Assembly (NCBI RefSeq): GCF_905479755.1
Contig: NZ_CAJQNT010000003.1
Span: 124,001 to 188,000, forward strand
Length of the DNA: 64,000 bases
Direction: 5' to 3'
From: an uncultured Schumannella sp.
GTDB taxonomy: Bacteria > Actinomycetota > Actinomycetes > Actinomycetales > Microbacteriaceae
This document shows, piece by piece, positions 54,536-63,473 of this stretch. The number at the start of each line of letters is the position of its first letter. The first letter of the stretch is position 1. Made by a program: the position numbers and the translations under genes. Below the pieces are notes generated by a model. That model was not told the origin of the DNA. It made no database searches and worked only from the letters and a program-made list of their open reading frames with translations.

Positions 54536-54925
54536 TTACTTGAGGACGACGGTGGCGCCAGCCTCTTCGAGCTGAGCCTTGGCCTTCTCGGCCGTCTCCT
54601 TGTTGGCGCCCTCGAGGACGGTCGCCGGAGCGCCATCCACGAGCGCCTTGGCCTCGCCGAGGCCGAGGCTCGTGAGCGCGCGGACCTCCTTGATGACCTG
54701 GATCTTCTTGTCGCCAGCGGCCTCGATCACGACGTCGAACGCGTCCTTCTCTTCGGCCTCTTCGGCGCCCGCGCCACCGGCGGGGGCACCCGCGGCCGCA
54801 ACGGCGACCGGGGCGGCAGCGGTGACCTCGAAGGTCTCCTCGAACTTCTTGACGAACTCGCTGAGCTCGATGAGCGAGAGCTCCTTGAACGCCTCGAGCA
54901 GCTCGTCGGTGCTGAGCTTAGCCAT
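54536..54925 (-). CDS. rplL: 50S ribosomal protein L7/L12
   Basis: 129 residues. The N-terminal dimerisation domain ([20 protein letters not shown]), the Ala/Gly hinge ([19 protein letters not shown]) and the C-terminal factor-binding domain ([20 protein letters not shown]) are all standard. It forms the ribosomal stalk that recruits translation GTPases. ATG 54925 with AAGGAG upstream. It lies 39 nt after the rplJ stop. Confidence 0.98.
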   Translation of the reverse strand: MAKLSTDELLEAFKELSLIELSEFVKKFEETFEVTAAAPVAVAAAGAPAGGAGAEEAEEKDAFDVVIEAAGDKKIQVIKEVRALTSLGLGEAKALVDGAPATVLEGANKETAEKAKAQLEEAGATVVLK

Positions 54926-54964
54926 GATTTCTCCTTGGTTGTTTCTGTGGGTCACTGCCGCGGA

Positions 54965-55480
54965 CTAGGCCGCGGTCTCCTGCTTCGCGCGCAGCGCGTC
55001 GACCGTGCGAACGGCCTGCGCGAGCGGTGCGTTGAACATGTAGGCGGCTCCGAACAGCGAGGCCTTGAAGGCACCGGCCAGCTTGGCCAGCAGCACCTCA
55101 CGGCTCTCCAGATCGGCGAGCTTGCCCACCTCGGCGGCGGTCAGCGGGGCGCCATCGAAATAGCCCCCCTTGACCACGAGCAGAGGGTTCGCCTTGGCGA
55201 AGTCACGCAGCGCCTTCGCGACGGCGACCGTGTCACCGTGCACGAATGCGATCGCCGACGGACCGACAAGGTCATCGTCGAACGACGTGATTCCGGCCTC
55301 GTTGGCCGCAATCTTGGTCAGCGTGTTCTTCACCACGGCATAGGTCGCGTGCTCGCTGATCGACTTCCGCAGCTGCTTCAGCTGCGCGACCGTGAGTCCG
55401 CGATACTCGGTGAGCACGACCGCGTTCGAGCTGCGGAAGTTCTCCGTCAGCTCGGCGACCGTTGCTTCCTTGTTCGCCAT
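54965..55480 (-). CDS. rplJ: 50S ribosomal protein L10
   Basis: 171 residues. N-terminus [20 protein letters not shown], with [32 protein letters not shown] and [16 protein letters not shown]; the C-terminal helix that binds L12 dimers is present. It is the stalk base. ATG 55480 with AGGAG upstream. Expression is probably controlled by its leader (55481-55600). Confidence 0.98.
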   Translation of the reverse strand: MANKEATVAELTENFRSSNAVVLTEYRGLTVAQLKQLRKSISEHATYAVVKNTLTKIAANEAGITSFDDDLVGPSAIAFVHGDTVAVAKALRDFAKANPLLVVKGGYFDGAPLTAAEVGKLADLESREVLLAKLAGAFKASLFGAAYMFNAPLAQAVRTVDALRAKQETAA

Positions 55481-55600
55481 GGCGCTCCTGTGGTTCTCGT
55501 ATGCATTGCCGGCATCCGTGTGGATGCCTCGGCCGAGACGAAGGAATGTCACCCGCAAAAAAAGCTCCGGCGCACGCGCACGGAGCTTTGGGCCCGAGGA
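55481..55600 (-). promoter_or_regulatory. rplJ leader with attenuator hairpin
   Basis: On the reverse strand AAAGCTCCG and CGGAGCTTT form a stem followed by TTTT (55589-55557), an intrinsic-terminator-like element located 77 nt before the rplJ start. In many bacteria L10 or its complex with L12 binds this leader to control rplJL. I have not resolved the L10-binding fold itself. The rest of the gap up to 55773 shows no gene. Confidence 0.65.
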
Positions 55601-55773
55601 ATTCGGGACTTGCTTCACACACCTGCGCGGGACCCTCACGTGGAGGACTTCGTCCGGTGCATCGTTTTCACGACACAACGGAGACCAGCGGTCTTCGGCC
55701 TCCGCAAGACTACGGCAGCACGCCGACCGGCGCAATTCCGATTCCGCCGGGACGGCTGCCCCGCGCGGGAGTG

Positions 55774-56739
55774 TCAGCGAGAGCGTCGCTGCTTCAGCAT
55801 GCGGCCGAGCCGAGCGGCACCCGGCTTCGCCGCGGGGCGCTCAGCTGCCAGCTCCTCGCGTTCGAGGGCGCGCTTGATCTGGCGACCGGTGCGGGTGAGG
55901 CTCTGTTCGCGTCGCAGGCCCGCCGCGGCGGAGCCGCCTTCCGCCGGCGCCGCCTCCCGAGTTGCCGCCTCGCGAGGTACCGCCGCCGCAAGCCGTGCGC
56001 GACGTGCCGGGCCCAGGCGCGAGGGCAACAACAGTGCGAGCGCGATCGCCGCAAGCAGCAGAACGACCGCCCCCGCCGCAATCGGAATTCCCGTGCTCGT
56101 CGTCGAGGCCTCCCCCGCGTCGTCGGCCGGCGGCACGATGGCGACGTCGGCGAGCGGCGCCGGGCTCTCCAGACCCGAGCGCCCCGCCACGAGCGGTGTC
56201 AGGGTCTCGTCCTGCAGAGCGAACCAGGCGTCGGCGCCCTCGTCGTGCACGAGCGCCGCCGCATCCGGCACCTCGGAGAGCGCGAGCGCGAGTTCCCGGT
56301 CGGGAACGAACAGGGCGAGCTCGGGCAGCACTGTCTCGGGCTGGATCCACACCGTGGCAAGGCCCACCGGTTCGTCGTCGACGAGGATCGGAACGATCCA
56401 CTCGTTCAGCAGACGGACGACGTCTTCCGTCTCGATCCCGGCGAGGTAGTCATCGGTCCACGCGAAGACCCGGCTGATCTCCCCCGTCTCCGTCTCGTCG
56501 GTGAAGTCGGTGCCGCGCTCGCCGCTCGCATCCAGGCCGTAGACATCGCGGAGTTCGACGAGGAGCTCGCCCCCGGTGATGAACTCCTTCACCTCGGCCG
56601 GAACCGAGCCGAGGCTCTCCGCCGCGCTCGGCGCCGCGGTCGAGGACGCCTGCACCGACACGAACGCGGCCGCGAGAAGCGCGGCGGCGATCGCGCCACG
56701 ACGGGCGGCCGTCGAGATCGTGGGCCGAATGGTGCGCAT
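55774..56739 (-). CDS. Secreted, C-terminally membrane-anchored protein of unknown function
   Basis: 321 residues. A signal peptide (about 1-40, with [23 protein letters not shown]) leads to an extracellular domain of about 180 residues rich in acidic residues ([20 protein letters not shown]). One membrane helix follows (about 222-243, [22 protein letters not shown]), then a basic cytoplasmic tail of about 75 residues. The domain is not recognised. Neighbours give no hint; a cell-surface role is all that can be inferred. Confidence 0.75.
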   Translation of the reverse strand: MRTIRPTISTAARRGAIAAALLAAAFVSVQASSTAAPSAAESLGSVPAEVKEFITGGELLVELRDVYGLDASGERGTDFTDETETGEISRVFAWTDDYLAGIETEDVVRLLNEWIVPILVDDEPVGLATVWIQPETVLPELALFVPDRELALALSEVPDAAALVHDEGADAWFALQDETLTPLVAGRSGLESPAPLADVAIVPPADDAGEASTTSTGIPIAAGAVVLLLAAIALALLLPSRLGPARRARLAAAVPREAATREAAPAEGGSAAAGLRREQSLTRTGRQIKRALEREELAAERPAAKPGAARLGRMLKQRRSR

Positions 56740-56844
56740 GTCTGTCCTTGGATCCGGGAGTGCGGGCTGGGTCTGACGTTACCCGGCCCTCGCCGGACGG
56801 CGTGCGACGCGCTCGGCGCGCCGGATGGGGGTCAGAATGGGGTG

Positions 56845-57453
56845 GTGTCCGCTCCGCATACCGCCGTGCCGCTCTGGGGCGAGCCGGTCCCCGACCACCG
56901 CGACCGCATCGTGGCGGATGGTTCGGACCGCGTGGCATGGTTTCGCGCCCGTTCGCGCGGTGTCACCGCGAGCGACGCGGCGCGACTCGGTAGCCGCCGC
57001 GCGATCGCCGCGCTCGCCCGCGACAAGACCTCGGGCTCGGGCTTTCGCGGCAACGCCTACACGGAACACGGCCGACGGCGCGAACCGGAGATCGCGGCGT
57101 GGGCGGGGCGCGTCTATGACATGACCCCCAGCGGCGCGCTGTTTCACGCGGTCGGCAACCCGCTGCACCTCGCGACACCGGACGGCCTGCGCGAACGCGA
57201 CGGACGGGTGGAGTTGTGTGAGATCAAGACGACGAGCAGCGGCTGGTCGACGATCCCGCGCTCCTACCTCCGCCAGGTGTGGTGGCAGCAGTACGTGTTG
57301 GGCGCCGAACGCACGCTCGTGGTCTGGGAGCAGCACCGAGACTTCGTCCCGATCCACCGCGAACCGACATGCCAGTGGGTCGACCGCGATGACGCTCAGA
57401 TCCGCGCGCTCGTCGGCCTCGCCGACGAACTACTCGACGCGCTGCGCTCCTGA
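56845..57453 (+). CDS. YqaJ-like viral-recombinase-family nuclease
   Basis: 202 residues. The PD-(D/E)xK exonuclease features of lambda-exonuclease/YqaJ proteins are visible: WFRARSRGVTASDAARL, AYTEHGRRREPEIAAWA (Glu), LHLATPDGL (Asp), VELCEIKTTS (ExK) and QVWWQQYVLGA. Phage versions degrade duplex ends for single-strand annealing; chromosomal actinobacterial copies have no known role. No phage genes surround it. GTG 56845 (or 56842) starts at the conserved N-terminus. The last 24 bases overlap the convergent Pr6Pr gene. Confidence 0.83.
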   Translation: MSAPHTAVPLWGEPVPDHRDRIVADGSDRVAWFRARSRGVTASDAARLGSRRAIAALARDKTSGSGFRGNAYTEHGRRREPEIAAWAGRVYDMTPSGALFHAVGNPLHLATPDGLRERDGRVELCEIKTTSSGWSTIPRSYLRQVWWQQYVLGAERTLVVWEQHRDFVPIHREPTCQWVDRDDAQIRALVGLADELLDALRS

Positions 57454-58119
57454 GCGCGCGAGCGAACGCCGCGACACCCACACCGCCCCCGCACCGGTCA
57501 CGGCGATGATGACCGCGATCAGCACCACGTAGAAGGCGACCGAGAGGTAGCCGTTCGCCGAGAGGCCCGGGTTGAGGAACGGGTACGGGTACCACGGTTC
57601 GCCCGTGCGGCTGTCGATCGCGAACGGCCCGCGCACGAGCGTGTAGGCCGCCCACACGATCGGGAACACGATGATCGTCCGGACGGTCGCCCACGCCATC
57701 TGGGCGCGCCCCGGGGCGAACAGCCAGTCGAGCACGAGGTAGATCGGACCGACCACGTGCAGGATCTCGTTCGACCAGCCGAGCGTGCTGCCCTGCGGGA
57801 GTTCCACCCCGCGCAGCAGCAGGTTGTAGACGATGCCCGTCACCGCCATATAGGTGACGACGGAGATCCGCACGACGGCGAACCAACGCGGGTCCTCGCC
57901 GCGTCGCACGAGCAGCAGCACCGCCCCGATTCCGAGCACGACCACACTGAGCACGTTCGACTCGATCGTGAAGAAGCTGAAGAATCCGAGGAGCAAGAAG
58001 GGGATGTCGGACGTCGGGTCCTGACTCCAGAACTCGATCGACGTGATCAACTGGCCGACGATCGCCGCGGCGATGGCGAGCGCCATCCCGGCCCGAACAA
58101 CGGCAAACAGAATTCGCAT
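57430..58119 (-). CDS. Pr6Pr family membrane protein
   Basis: 229 residues, six membrane helices. The signature FFSFFTIESNVLSVVVL in helix 2 (FFTxxSN), the LLRGVELPQG loop, and a C-terminal EPWYPYPFLNP motif identify the Pr6Pr (FAR-17a/AIG1-like) family. Eukaryotic relatives include fatty-acid-ester hydrolases, but activity in bacteria is untested. ATG start; tail-to-tail overlap with the nuclease gene. Confidence 0.85.
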   Translation of the reverse strand: MRILFAVVRAGMALAIAAAIVGQLITSIEFWSQDPTSDIPFLLLGFFSFFTIESNVLSVVVLGIGAVLLLVRRGEDPRWFAVVRISVVTYMAVTGIVYNLLLRGVELPQGSTLGWSNEILHVVGPIYLVLDWLFAPGRAQMAWATVRTIIVFPIVWAAYTLVRGPFAIDSRTGEPWYPYPFLNPGLSANGYLSVAFYVVLIAVIIAVTGAGAVWVSRRSLARSGAQRVE

Positions 58120-58254
58120 CAGTGCGTTCCTCCCCCGGGGCGAGCCCCCACTCTTGACGGGAGACTAGCGGGTCTACTGTCTGCGGAACTTTTGCGACAC
58201 CGTGACACGTCGGAAACATCACTGAATCATCAACGAACTTAACTGTTATCTACC
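58120..58254. promoter_or_regulatory. Divergent promoter region
   Basis: AT-richer 135-nt gap between the Pr6Pr and oxidoreductase genes. TATCTA near 58246 could be a -10 giving a nearly leaderless oxidoreductase transcript; no operator was recognised. Confidence 0.3.
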
Positions 58255-59235
58255 ATGCACGAAACACAGCCTTCAACGATGCGCGCGATGACGATATCCC
58301 GGTCGGGGGATGCCGACGTGCTCGAACTCGCGGAGATCTTGCGTCCGGTCCGGACGAATTCCGAAGTTCTCATCCAGGTCGCCGCCGCCGGGGTCAACCC
58401 GATCGACGCCAAGACGCGCGCCGGCCGCGGGGGATTCCCGGCCATTCGCGAGTTCCCCGTCGTGCTCGGAAACGACTTCAGCGGCGTCGTCGTCGAGGCC
58501 CCGTTTGAAACGCATCCCCTCCAGCCCGGCACCGAGGTCTACGGCATGACGACCGTGCCTCGCGCACAGGGCACGTACGCCGAATACGTCAGCGTCAACG
58601 AGATGAGCGTCGTGCGCAAGCCTCCGACGCTGTCCCACGTCGAGGCCGCCGCGGTGCCCCTCGCTGCTCTCACCGCGTGGGGGATGGTCGTCGAGACCGC
58701 CCGCGCGCACGAGGGACAACGGATGCTGATTCACGCCGGCGCGGGCGGGGTCGGGCACTTCGCCGTCCAATTCGCCTCGTACTTCGGTGCCCATGTGATC
58801 GCCACGGGCTCGGCCCAGAACGCCGAGTGGCTGCGCACCCTCGGCGCCGCCGAGGTCATCGACTACACCGCGACGCGGTTCGAGGAAAACCTTGCCCCGG
58901 TTGACGCAGTGATCGACCTGATCGGCAACGTCAGCGACGACACCGCGACCCGCTCACTGACCGTGCTGCGGCCCGGCGGGATCATCGTCAACGGCCCGAC
59001 CGGAAGTTGGCCGACGCTCGTCGAGGAGTGCGCCGCCGCGGGCGTGCGGGGCACCGGATACCGCGTCTCGCCCAACGGCGCGACGCTCGCGATCATCTCC
59101 CGCTTGCTCGGCTCGGGAGATGTGCGCGTCGCGGTCGACCAGGTCTTTGATCTGCCGGACGCCGCCGCGGCACACCGCGCCATCGAAACCGGCCACACTC
59201 GCGGAAAGATCGTCCTGCAGGTCGCCGAGATCTGA
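58255..59235 (+). CDS. NADP-dependent zinc-less oxidoreductase (quinone-reductase-like MDR)
   Basis: 326 residues. GroES-like N-terminal domain (AAGVNPIDAKTRAGRG, PVVLGNDFSGVVVEA), Rossmann domain with IHAGAGGVGHFAVQFASYFG, and the C-terminal GKIVLQV ending. No structural or catalytic zinc Cys are present. It belongs to the medium-chain dehydrogenase/reductase quinone-oxidoreductase group; substrate unknown. Such genes are often next to a TetR repressor, consistent with the remnant found immediately downstream. Confidence 0.9.
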   Translation: MHETQPSTMRAMTISRSGDADVLELAEILRPVRTNSEVLIQVAAAGVNPIDAKTRAGRGGFPAIREFPVVLGNDFSGVVVEAPFETHPLQPGTEVYGMTTVPRAQGTYAEYVSVNEMSVVRKPPTLSHVEAAAVPLAALTAWGMVVETARAHEGQRMLIHAGAGGVGHFAVQFASYFGAHVIATGSAQNAEWLRTLGAAEVIDYTATRFEENLAPVDAVIDLIGNVSDDTATRSLTVLRPGGIIVNGPTGSWPTLVEECAAAGVRGTGYRVSPNGATLAIISRLLGSGDVRVAVDQVFDLPDAAAAHRAIETGHTRGKIVLQVAEI

Positions 59236-59245
59236 GCGCCGAGCG

Positions 59246-59302
59246 TGACTGTACAGTCATGACGCACCGCACACCGGCGGTGTCGGCCCGCGCACGCAAG
59301 CG
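59246..59302 (+). pseudogene. Palindromic operator and possible truncated TetR N-terminus
   Basis: TGACTGTACAGTCA (59246-59259) is a perfect 14-bp palindrome of the TetR-operator type. The ATG at its end opens MTHRTPAVSARARKRQ, which looks like the first residues of an actinobacterial TetR protein, but no helix-turn-helix follows. The frame continues only antisense to the GH13 gene. Interpretation as a truncated gene is tentative. Confidence 0.35.
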
Positions 59303-60994
59303 TCAGGACGGCACCAACCACGCAAACCCATCGGCCTCCAGCGACAGCGCGTCCGTCAGCGCACCGGACAAGACGTCCCGCCCGGCCACCCCTTCCAGCG
59401 TGACCGCGGCACCAGACACATTGACAACCACCGTCACCGTGTCCGCCCCTTCCCCACGCCGTACCGCGAACACCTCGGGCCCCAACTCGAGCACCTGCTG
59501 CGGCGCATCTGGTGCGAAGGCCGGGAAGTCGCCGCGCCTGCGCAGCAGCTCCGCCAGGCCCTCATACACGCCGCGCCGACGCGGGTCTGAGTCGAGCTGG
59601 TCGCGCAGTTCGTCGGCATCAAGAGTCGCGCGGTTGATGCGCCGGGGGATGCCCGTGCGCTCGACCGCCGCTGTGTCGTGATGCGAGCCGAAGAGCGAGT
59701 GGTAGTAGATCGCGGGTACGCCTGCCATGGCGAACATGATCGCGTGGGCCGCGAGCGCTCGACCGACCTCGTGCGCCGTATCGCCGACGCGCTCGGGCTC
59801 CGCTAGGGCATCGAGATAGGAAGTGTTGAGCTCATACACGGACCGGCCTCCGCCGGGTTCGCCCGCAAACGAGGCGAGGCCGCCGTGGGCCTGAACTCGC
59901 GCGACGAGGGCCTCAACATCCGCCTCCGCCAGTAGCCCCTTTGCTGGGCGCATCCCGACCCCGTCGTGACTCGCGAGGAAATTGAACCAGGTCGACCCCG
60001 CCGGGAGCGGCTCGAGACCAGCTGCCCACGCGGTCAATGCGCTCGAGTCGCCTGCGACGAACGAATGCAACACCAGCGGCGGCAGCGCGAACTGGTACAC
60101 CATGTGCGCTTCGTCGTGACCGTTGCCAAAGTACGACACGTTGTCCCGGTGCGGCACGTTGGTCTCCGTCAGCAGCCGAGCCCGCGGCATGAGGTCGTCG
60201 ATGAGCACGCGCCACAACTTGATGACGGCGTGCGTCCCGGGGAGGTGCAGACACGTCGTCCCGGACTCCTTCCACAGGAAGCCGATGGCGTCGAGCCGGA
60301 CGGTACTTGCCCCCGCAGCGAGGTACTCCAGCAATACGTCGGTGAGGTCGAGCAACACCTCGGGATTGCCCACGTGGACATCCACCTGATCCGGACCAAA
60401 AGTCGTCCACGCGGTCGCGAACGTGCCGTCGGGACGTTCGTAGTCGTGAGTGAGCGGGGTCGTACGCGGCCGGACCACGGCTGAAGTGTCGAACTCGGGT
60501 CCTGGCTCGAAGAAATAGTCGGCGTACCTCGCGTCGCCCGCAAGCCAGCGAACGAACCACTCCGACTCCGACGAAATGTGGTTGGCGACGAAGTCGAACA
60601 TGAGACCGCGGCCCTCGCCGACCGCGGTGACGTCGTCCCAGGTGCCGAGCGCCGGGTCAATTCGGCGGTGATCAACGACCGCAAAGCCGTCGTCCGACGT
60701 CCAGGGGTACATCGGCAACAAGTGAACGTCAGAGATCTCGGTGCCGAACTCGTCGAGCACGTAGGCGAGGGTCCGCAGGGGCGCCTCTCCGTCACGAGTA
60801 AACGACGACCCGTAGGTAATCAGAAACGCGGTGCGCTGCGAGTTCGGCGCGACATCTCGGGCGGCCAGCGTGTCTCGGTACCGCTCCGCGAGCTCGAGCA
60901 CACGCGGAAGCACGCTCTCCACCGTCGCGTCGTCGTAGAGCGCACCGAGGTGGCGCCGGACGGTTTCGGTCCTATCGGCAGAAACGCCAGACAT
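59303..60994 (-). CDS. GH13_18 sucrose-phosphorylase-like enzyme
   Basis: 563 residues. Alpha-amylase-fold signatures: HLLPMYPWTSDDGFAVVD, LMFDFVANH, nucleophile Asp235 in TVRLDAIGFLWK, acid/base Glu277 in LLTETNVPH, and ASHDGVGMRP. The overall layout and length fit GH13 subfamily 18, which phosphorolyses sucrose, sucrose 6-phosphate, glucosylglycerol or glucosylglycerate to glucose 1-phosphate. Which one is not decidable. Second ATG (60994) has the better GGAG spacing than 60997. Divergent from an ABC importer. Confidence 0.85.
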   Translation of the reverse strand: MSGVSADRTETVRRHLGALYDDATVESVLPRVLELAERYRDTLAARDVAPNSQRTAFLITYGSSFTRDGEAPLRTLAYVLDEFGTEISDVHLLPMYPWTSDDGFAVVDHRRIDPALGTWDDVTAVGEGRGLMFDFVANHISSESEWFVRWLAGDARYADYFFEPGPEFDTSAVVRPRTTPLTHDYERPDGTFATAWTTFGPDQVDVHVGNPEVLLDLTDVLLEYLAAGASTVRLDAIGFLWKESGTTCLHLPGTHAVIKLWRVLIDDLMPRARLLTETNVPHRDNVSYFGNGHDEAHMVYQFALPPLVLHSFVAGDSSALTAWAAGLEPLPAGSTWFNFLASHDGVGMRPAKGLLAEADVEALVARVQAHGGLASFAGEPGGGRSVYELNTSYLDALAEPERVGDTAHEVGRALAAHAIMFAMAGVPAIYYHSLFGSHHDTAAVERTGIPRRINRATLDADELRDQLDSDPRRRGVYEGLAELLRRRGDFPAFAPDAPQQVLELGPEVFAVRRGEGADTVTVVVNVSGAAVTLEGVAGRDVLSGALTDALSLEADGFAWLVPS

Positions 60995-61144
60995 CATCGT
61001 CTCCTCAACTCTCGGCAGTCGGCCAGAGCTCGACCGTAGCGCAGATAACAGCTTTGTTGCACTCCTTGCACATCTTATGGACATCTGTTAGACAGAACGC
61101 CTTCGGGTTGCGGCCCGCGCTCAACGACGAGAGAAGAGGAATAG
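60995..61144. promoter_or_regulatory. Divergent control region of the GH13_18/ABC cluster
   Basis: AT-rich relative to surroundings. It contains the inverted repeat TCTGTTAGACAGA (61084-61096) and a partial second copy AGATAACAG (61043-61051), a candidate operator pair. The regulator gene is not in the window. Confidence 0.4.
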
Positions 61145-62536
61145 ATGTTTAAAACGACACGGCGACTACTCTTACCAGCGGCTCTGATCACTGTGGGAGC
61201 CTTCGGTCTGACGGCCTGCGGCTCGGGCCAGCAGGCCAACGACGCATCCGACGGACTGCTCATGTGGACGCTGGAAGTTCAGCCGGACCGCTTGGCAACA
61301 CAGCAGACGATGCTCGACGGCTTCACGGCCGAGACCGGCATCGAAGTCGAACTCGTACCGGTTGAACAAGACCAGGTCGCCCAGCTGATGGCTGCGGCCG
61401 CTTTGTCGAACGAAATGCCCGACCTCCTCGGATCTGTGCCCCTTGGGCTCGTGCGCAACTTCGACTCCGAGGGCTACGCCAGCTCCGACATTTCTGCAGC
61501 GGCTGTCGACGCCCTCGGCGCGGACACCTTCTCCTCTGGCGCGCTCGACCTCACCAGCGACGGCGGCCGCCAACTCTCGGTGCCGTCCGATGCATGGGCT
61601 CAGATCCTGGTGTACCGCACGGACCTGTTTGACGCCGCCGGCCTCGCAGCGCCGACCACCTACGACACGCTGCTCACCGCCGCAGAGACGCTGACGACCG
61701 GAGACCAGTTCGGCATCACACTCTCGACCGACCCGGCGGGGAGCTTCACGCAAGAAACCTTCGAAGCTGTCGCGCTCGGCAACAACTGCCAGCTCGTCAA
61801 CGACGACGGAAGCGTCGCACTCGATTCGCCGGAATGTACTGCGGCGATCGAGCTCTACACGGCGCTTGCGCAGGACTACTCCCCCGCCGGAACACAGGAT
61901 GTCGTGTCGACACGTGCGTCCTACTTCGCGGGTCAGTCCGCCATGATCATGTGGTCGACGTTCCTGCTCGACGAGATGGCGGGTCTCCGCGACGATGCCG
62001 CACCGTCATGCGACGAGTGCACCACATCCACGTGGCTCGCTGAGAACTCCGGCATCGTGCCTCTCATCACGGGTCCGAATGCCGGTGACAACGCTGGCTC
62101 CTTCGGTGAAATGACGTCGTTCGTTCCCACGTCGGCGGCCTCTCCCGAAGAGACCCAACAGCTCATCGAATACGTCATGGGCGACGGCTATGTCGAATGG
62201 TTCGGGATGGCTCCCGAAGGCAAGTTCCCCGTTCGCCTTGGAACCGCGGACAACCCCACGGAGTTCTCCGATGCCTGGGCCGAACTTGAGACCGGCGTCG
62301 ACTCCCGGGCTGCGCTCGGAGACATCTACGAGGCCGCCACAATCGACACCCTGACCGGAGCCGCAGCAAGCATGTCTCGCTGGGCGTTCCTCCAGGGCCA
62401 GGGCGAGATCGTCGGAGTGCTGTCGGCCGAGCTGCCCATTGCCAAGATCATCGCCGACGCCGGATCTGGCGCCATCGATGCCGCGACGGCGCAACAGGAG
62501 ATGGTCGAAGCCGTCGACGAGATCGCAAGCCGCTGA
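61145..62536 (+). CDS. Sugar-binding lipoprotein (CUT1 ABC importer)
   Basis: 463 residues. Signal with basic start (MFKTTRRLLLPAALITVGAF) and lipobox GLTAC. The mature domain is an extracellular solute-binding protein family 1 (PVEQDQVAQLMAAAALSNEMPDLL, VPSDAWAQILVYRTDLFDAAGL, FAGQSAMIMWSTFLLDEM). The divergent phosphorylase suggests a glucosyl disaccharide or glucoside ligand. ATG 61145 follows GAGAAGAGGAA. Confidence 0.9.
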   Translation: MFKTTRRLLLPAALITVGAFGLTACGSGQQANDASDGLLMWTLEVQPDRLATQQTMLDGFTAETGIEVELVPVEQDQVAQLMAAAALSNEMPDLLGSVPLGLVRNFDSEGYASSDISAAAVDALGADTFSSGALDLTSDGGRQLSVPSDAWAQILVYRTDLFDAAGLAAPTTYDTLLTAAETLTTGDQFGITLSTDPAGSFTQETFEAVALGNNCQLVNDDGSVALDSPECTAAIELYTALAQDYSPAGTQDVVSTRASYFAGQSAMIMWSTFLLDEMAGLRDDAAPSCDECTTSTWLAENSGIVPLITGPNAGDNAGSFGEMTSFVPTSAASPEETQQLIEYVMGDGYVEWFGMAPEGKFPVRLGTADNPTEFSDAWAELETGVDSRAALGDIYEAATIDTLTGAAASMSRWAFLQGQGEIVGVLSAELPIAKIIADAGSGAIDAATAQQEMVEAVDEIASR

Positions 62537-62537
62537 G

Positions 62538-63473
62538 ATGTCACTAAAAGCGGCATACCGTGGGGTGGGGGCCAAGCGCCCCCGCCCCACGGTGGCGCAG
62601 CGCAGGGCCAACCGCGACGGTTGGTCGATGGCTCTCCCGATCACGTTGATCGTGCTCGCGGTCATCATCGTGCCGATCATCTGGACGTTCATTCTGTCGT
62701 TCCAAGAGGCGCGCTATTCGGACGTCGCCCGCAACGGAATGTTCAACCCGCTCACGCTGTCGAACTACACGGACGTCCTGACCTCTGCGGGGTTCTGGGA
62801 ATCCTTGTGGGTCACCGTGCTCTACACGGCCGGCACCACCATCGGCTCCATTGTGGTCGGATTTGCCGCAGCCTTGGCTCTGCGAGGGGCATTTCGCGGA
62901 CGGGGTGCCGTCCGCGCCATCCTGCTGCTCCCCTACGTTGCGCCCGTCGTGGCCGCGGCCTACGTCTGGAAGGTGATGCTCAACCCGCAGTACGGCGTCA
63001 TCAATGAACTCGGCACGACCTACCTCGGCTGGGAGCAGTCGATCGACTTCCTGGGGCGCCCACCATTCGCTCTCCTCACCGTGATCGTGTTTGAGATATG
63101 GCGCTACTTTCCGTTTGCCTTCATCTTCTTTGCCGCTGCACTTACCGGACTGTCACGAGACATCGAAGAGGCAGCCCTGATCGACGGCGCAACGCCGTGG
63201 CAGAAGTTCTGGCACGTGATCACACCCCAGGCCATGCCCGTCATCGCGTTGCTGACGTTGCTCCGCCTGGTGATGACGTTCAACAAGTTTGACGACATCT
63301 TCCTCCTCACCGGAGGCGCAGCTGGTACCCAGGTCGCCGCCGTCCGCGTCTACGACCAACTCGTTGGATCGTCAGACATCGGGGGAGCGTCCGCCAACGC
63401 GGTGTTGCTGGCTCTCGTCCTCGGTGCCGGGCTCACCCTCTACCTGCGACTGACGCGGCAAAAGGAATCCTGA
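62538..63473 (+). CDS. Sugar ABC transporter permease (MalF-like)
   Basis: 311 residues, six membrane helices; basic N-tail (GAKRPRPTVAQRRANRDG), EAA loop EEAALIDGATPWQKFWHVITPQAMP. It starts one base after the binding-protein stop, so translation is coupled. The frame upstream of ATG 62538 is a shadow of the preceding gene. Confidence 0.93.
   Translation: MSLKAAYRGVGAKRPRPTVAQRRANRDGWSMALPITLIVLAVIIVPIIWTFILSFQEARYSDVARNGMFNPLTLSNYTDVLTSAGFWESLWVTVLYTAGTTIGSIVVGFAAALALRGAFRGRGAVRAILLLPYVAPVVAAAYVWKVMLNPQYGVINELGTTYLGWEQSIDFLGRPPFALLTVIVFEIWRYFPFAFIFFAAALTGLSRDIEEAALIDGATPWQKFWHVITPQAMPVIALLTLLRLVMTFNKFDDIFLLTGGAAGTQVAAVRVYDQLVGSSDIGGASANAVLLALVLGAGLTLYLRLTRQKES

Noticed and set aside
55462-56844. 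Upstream extension of the YqaJ-type gene into a 663-residue protein
   Set aside because: The extension reads antisense through the secreted-protein gene and the rplJ leader; no homology pattern before residue 1 of the short form.
56845-57453. Prophage remnant indicated by the YqaJ-type nuclease
   Set aside because: No integrase, recombinase, structural or att-site features around it, and codon use matches the neighbours.
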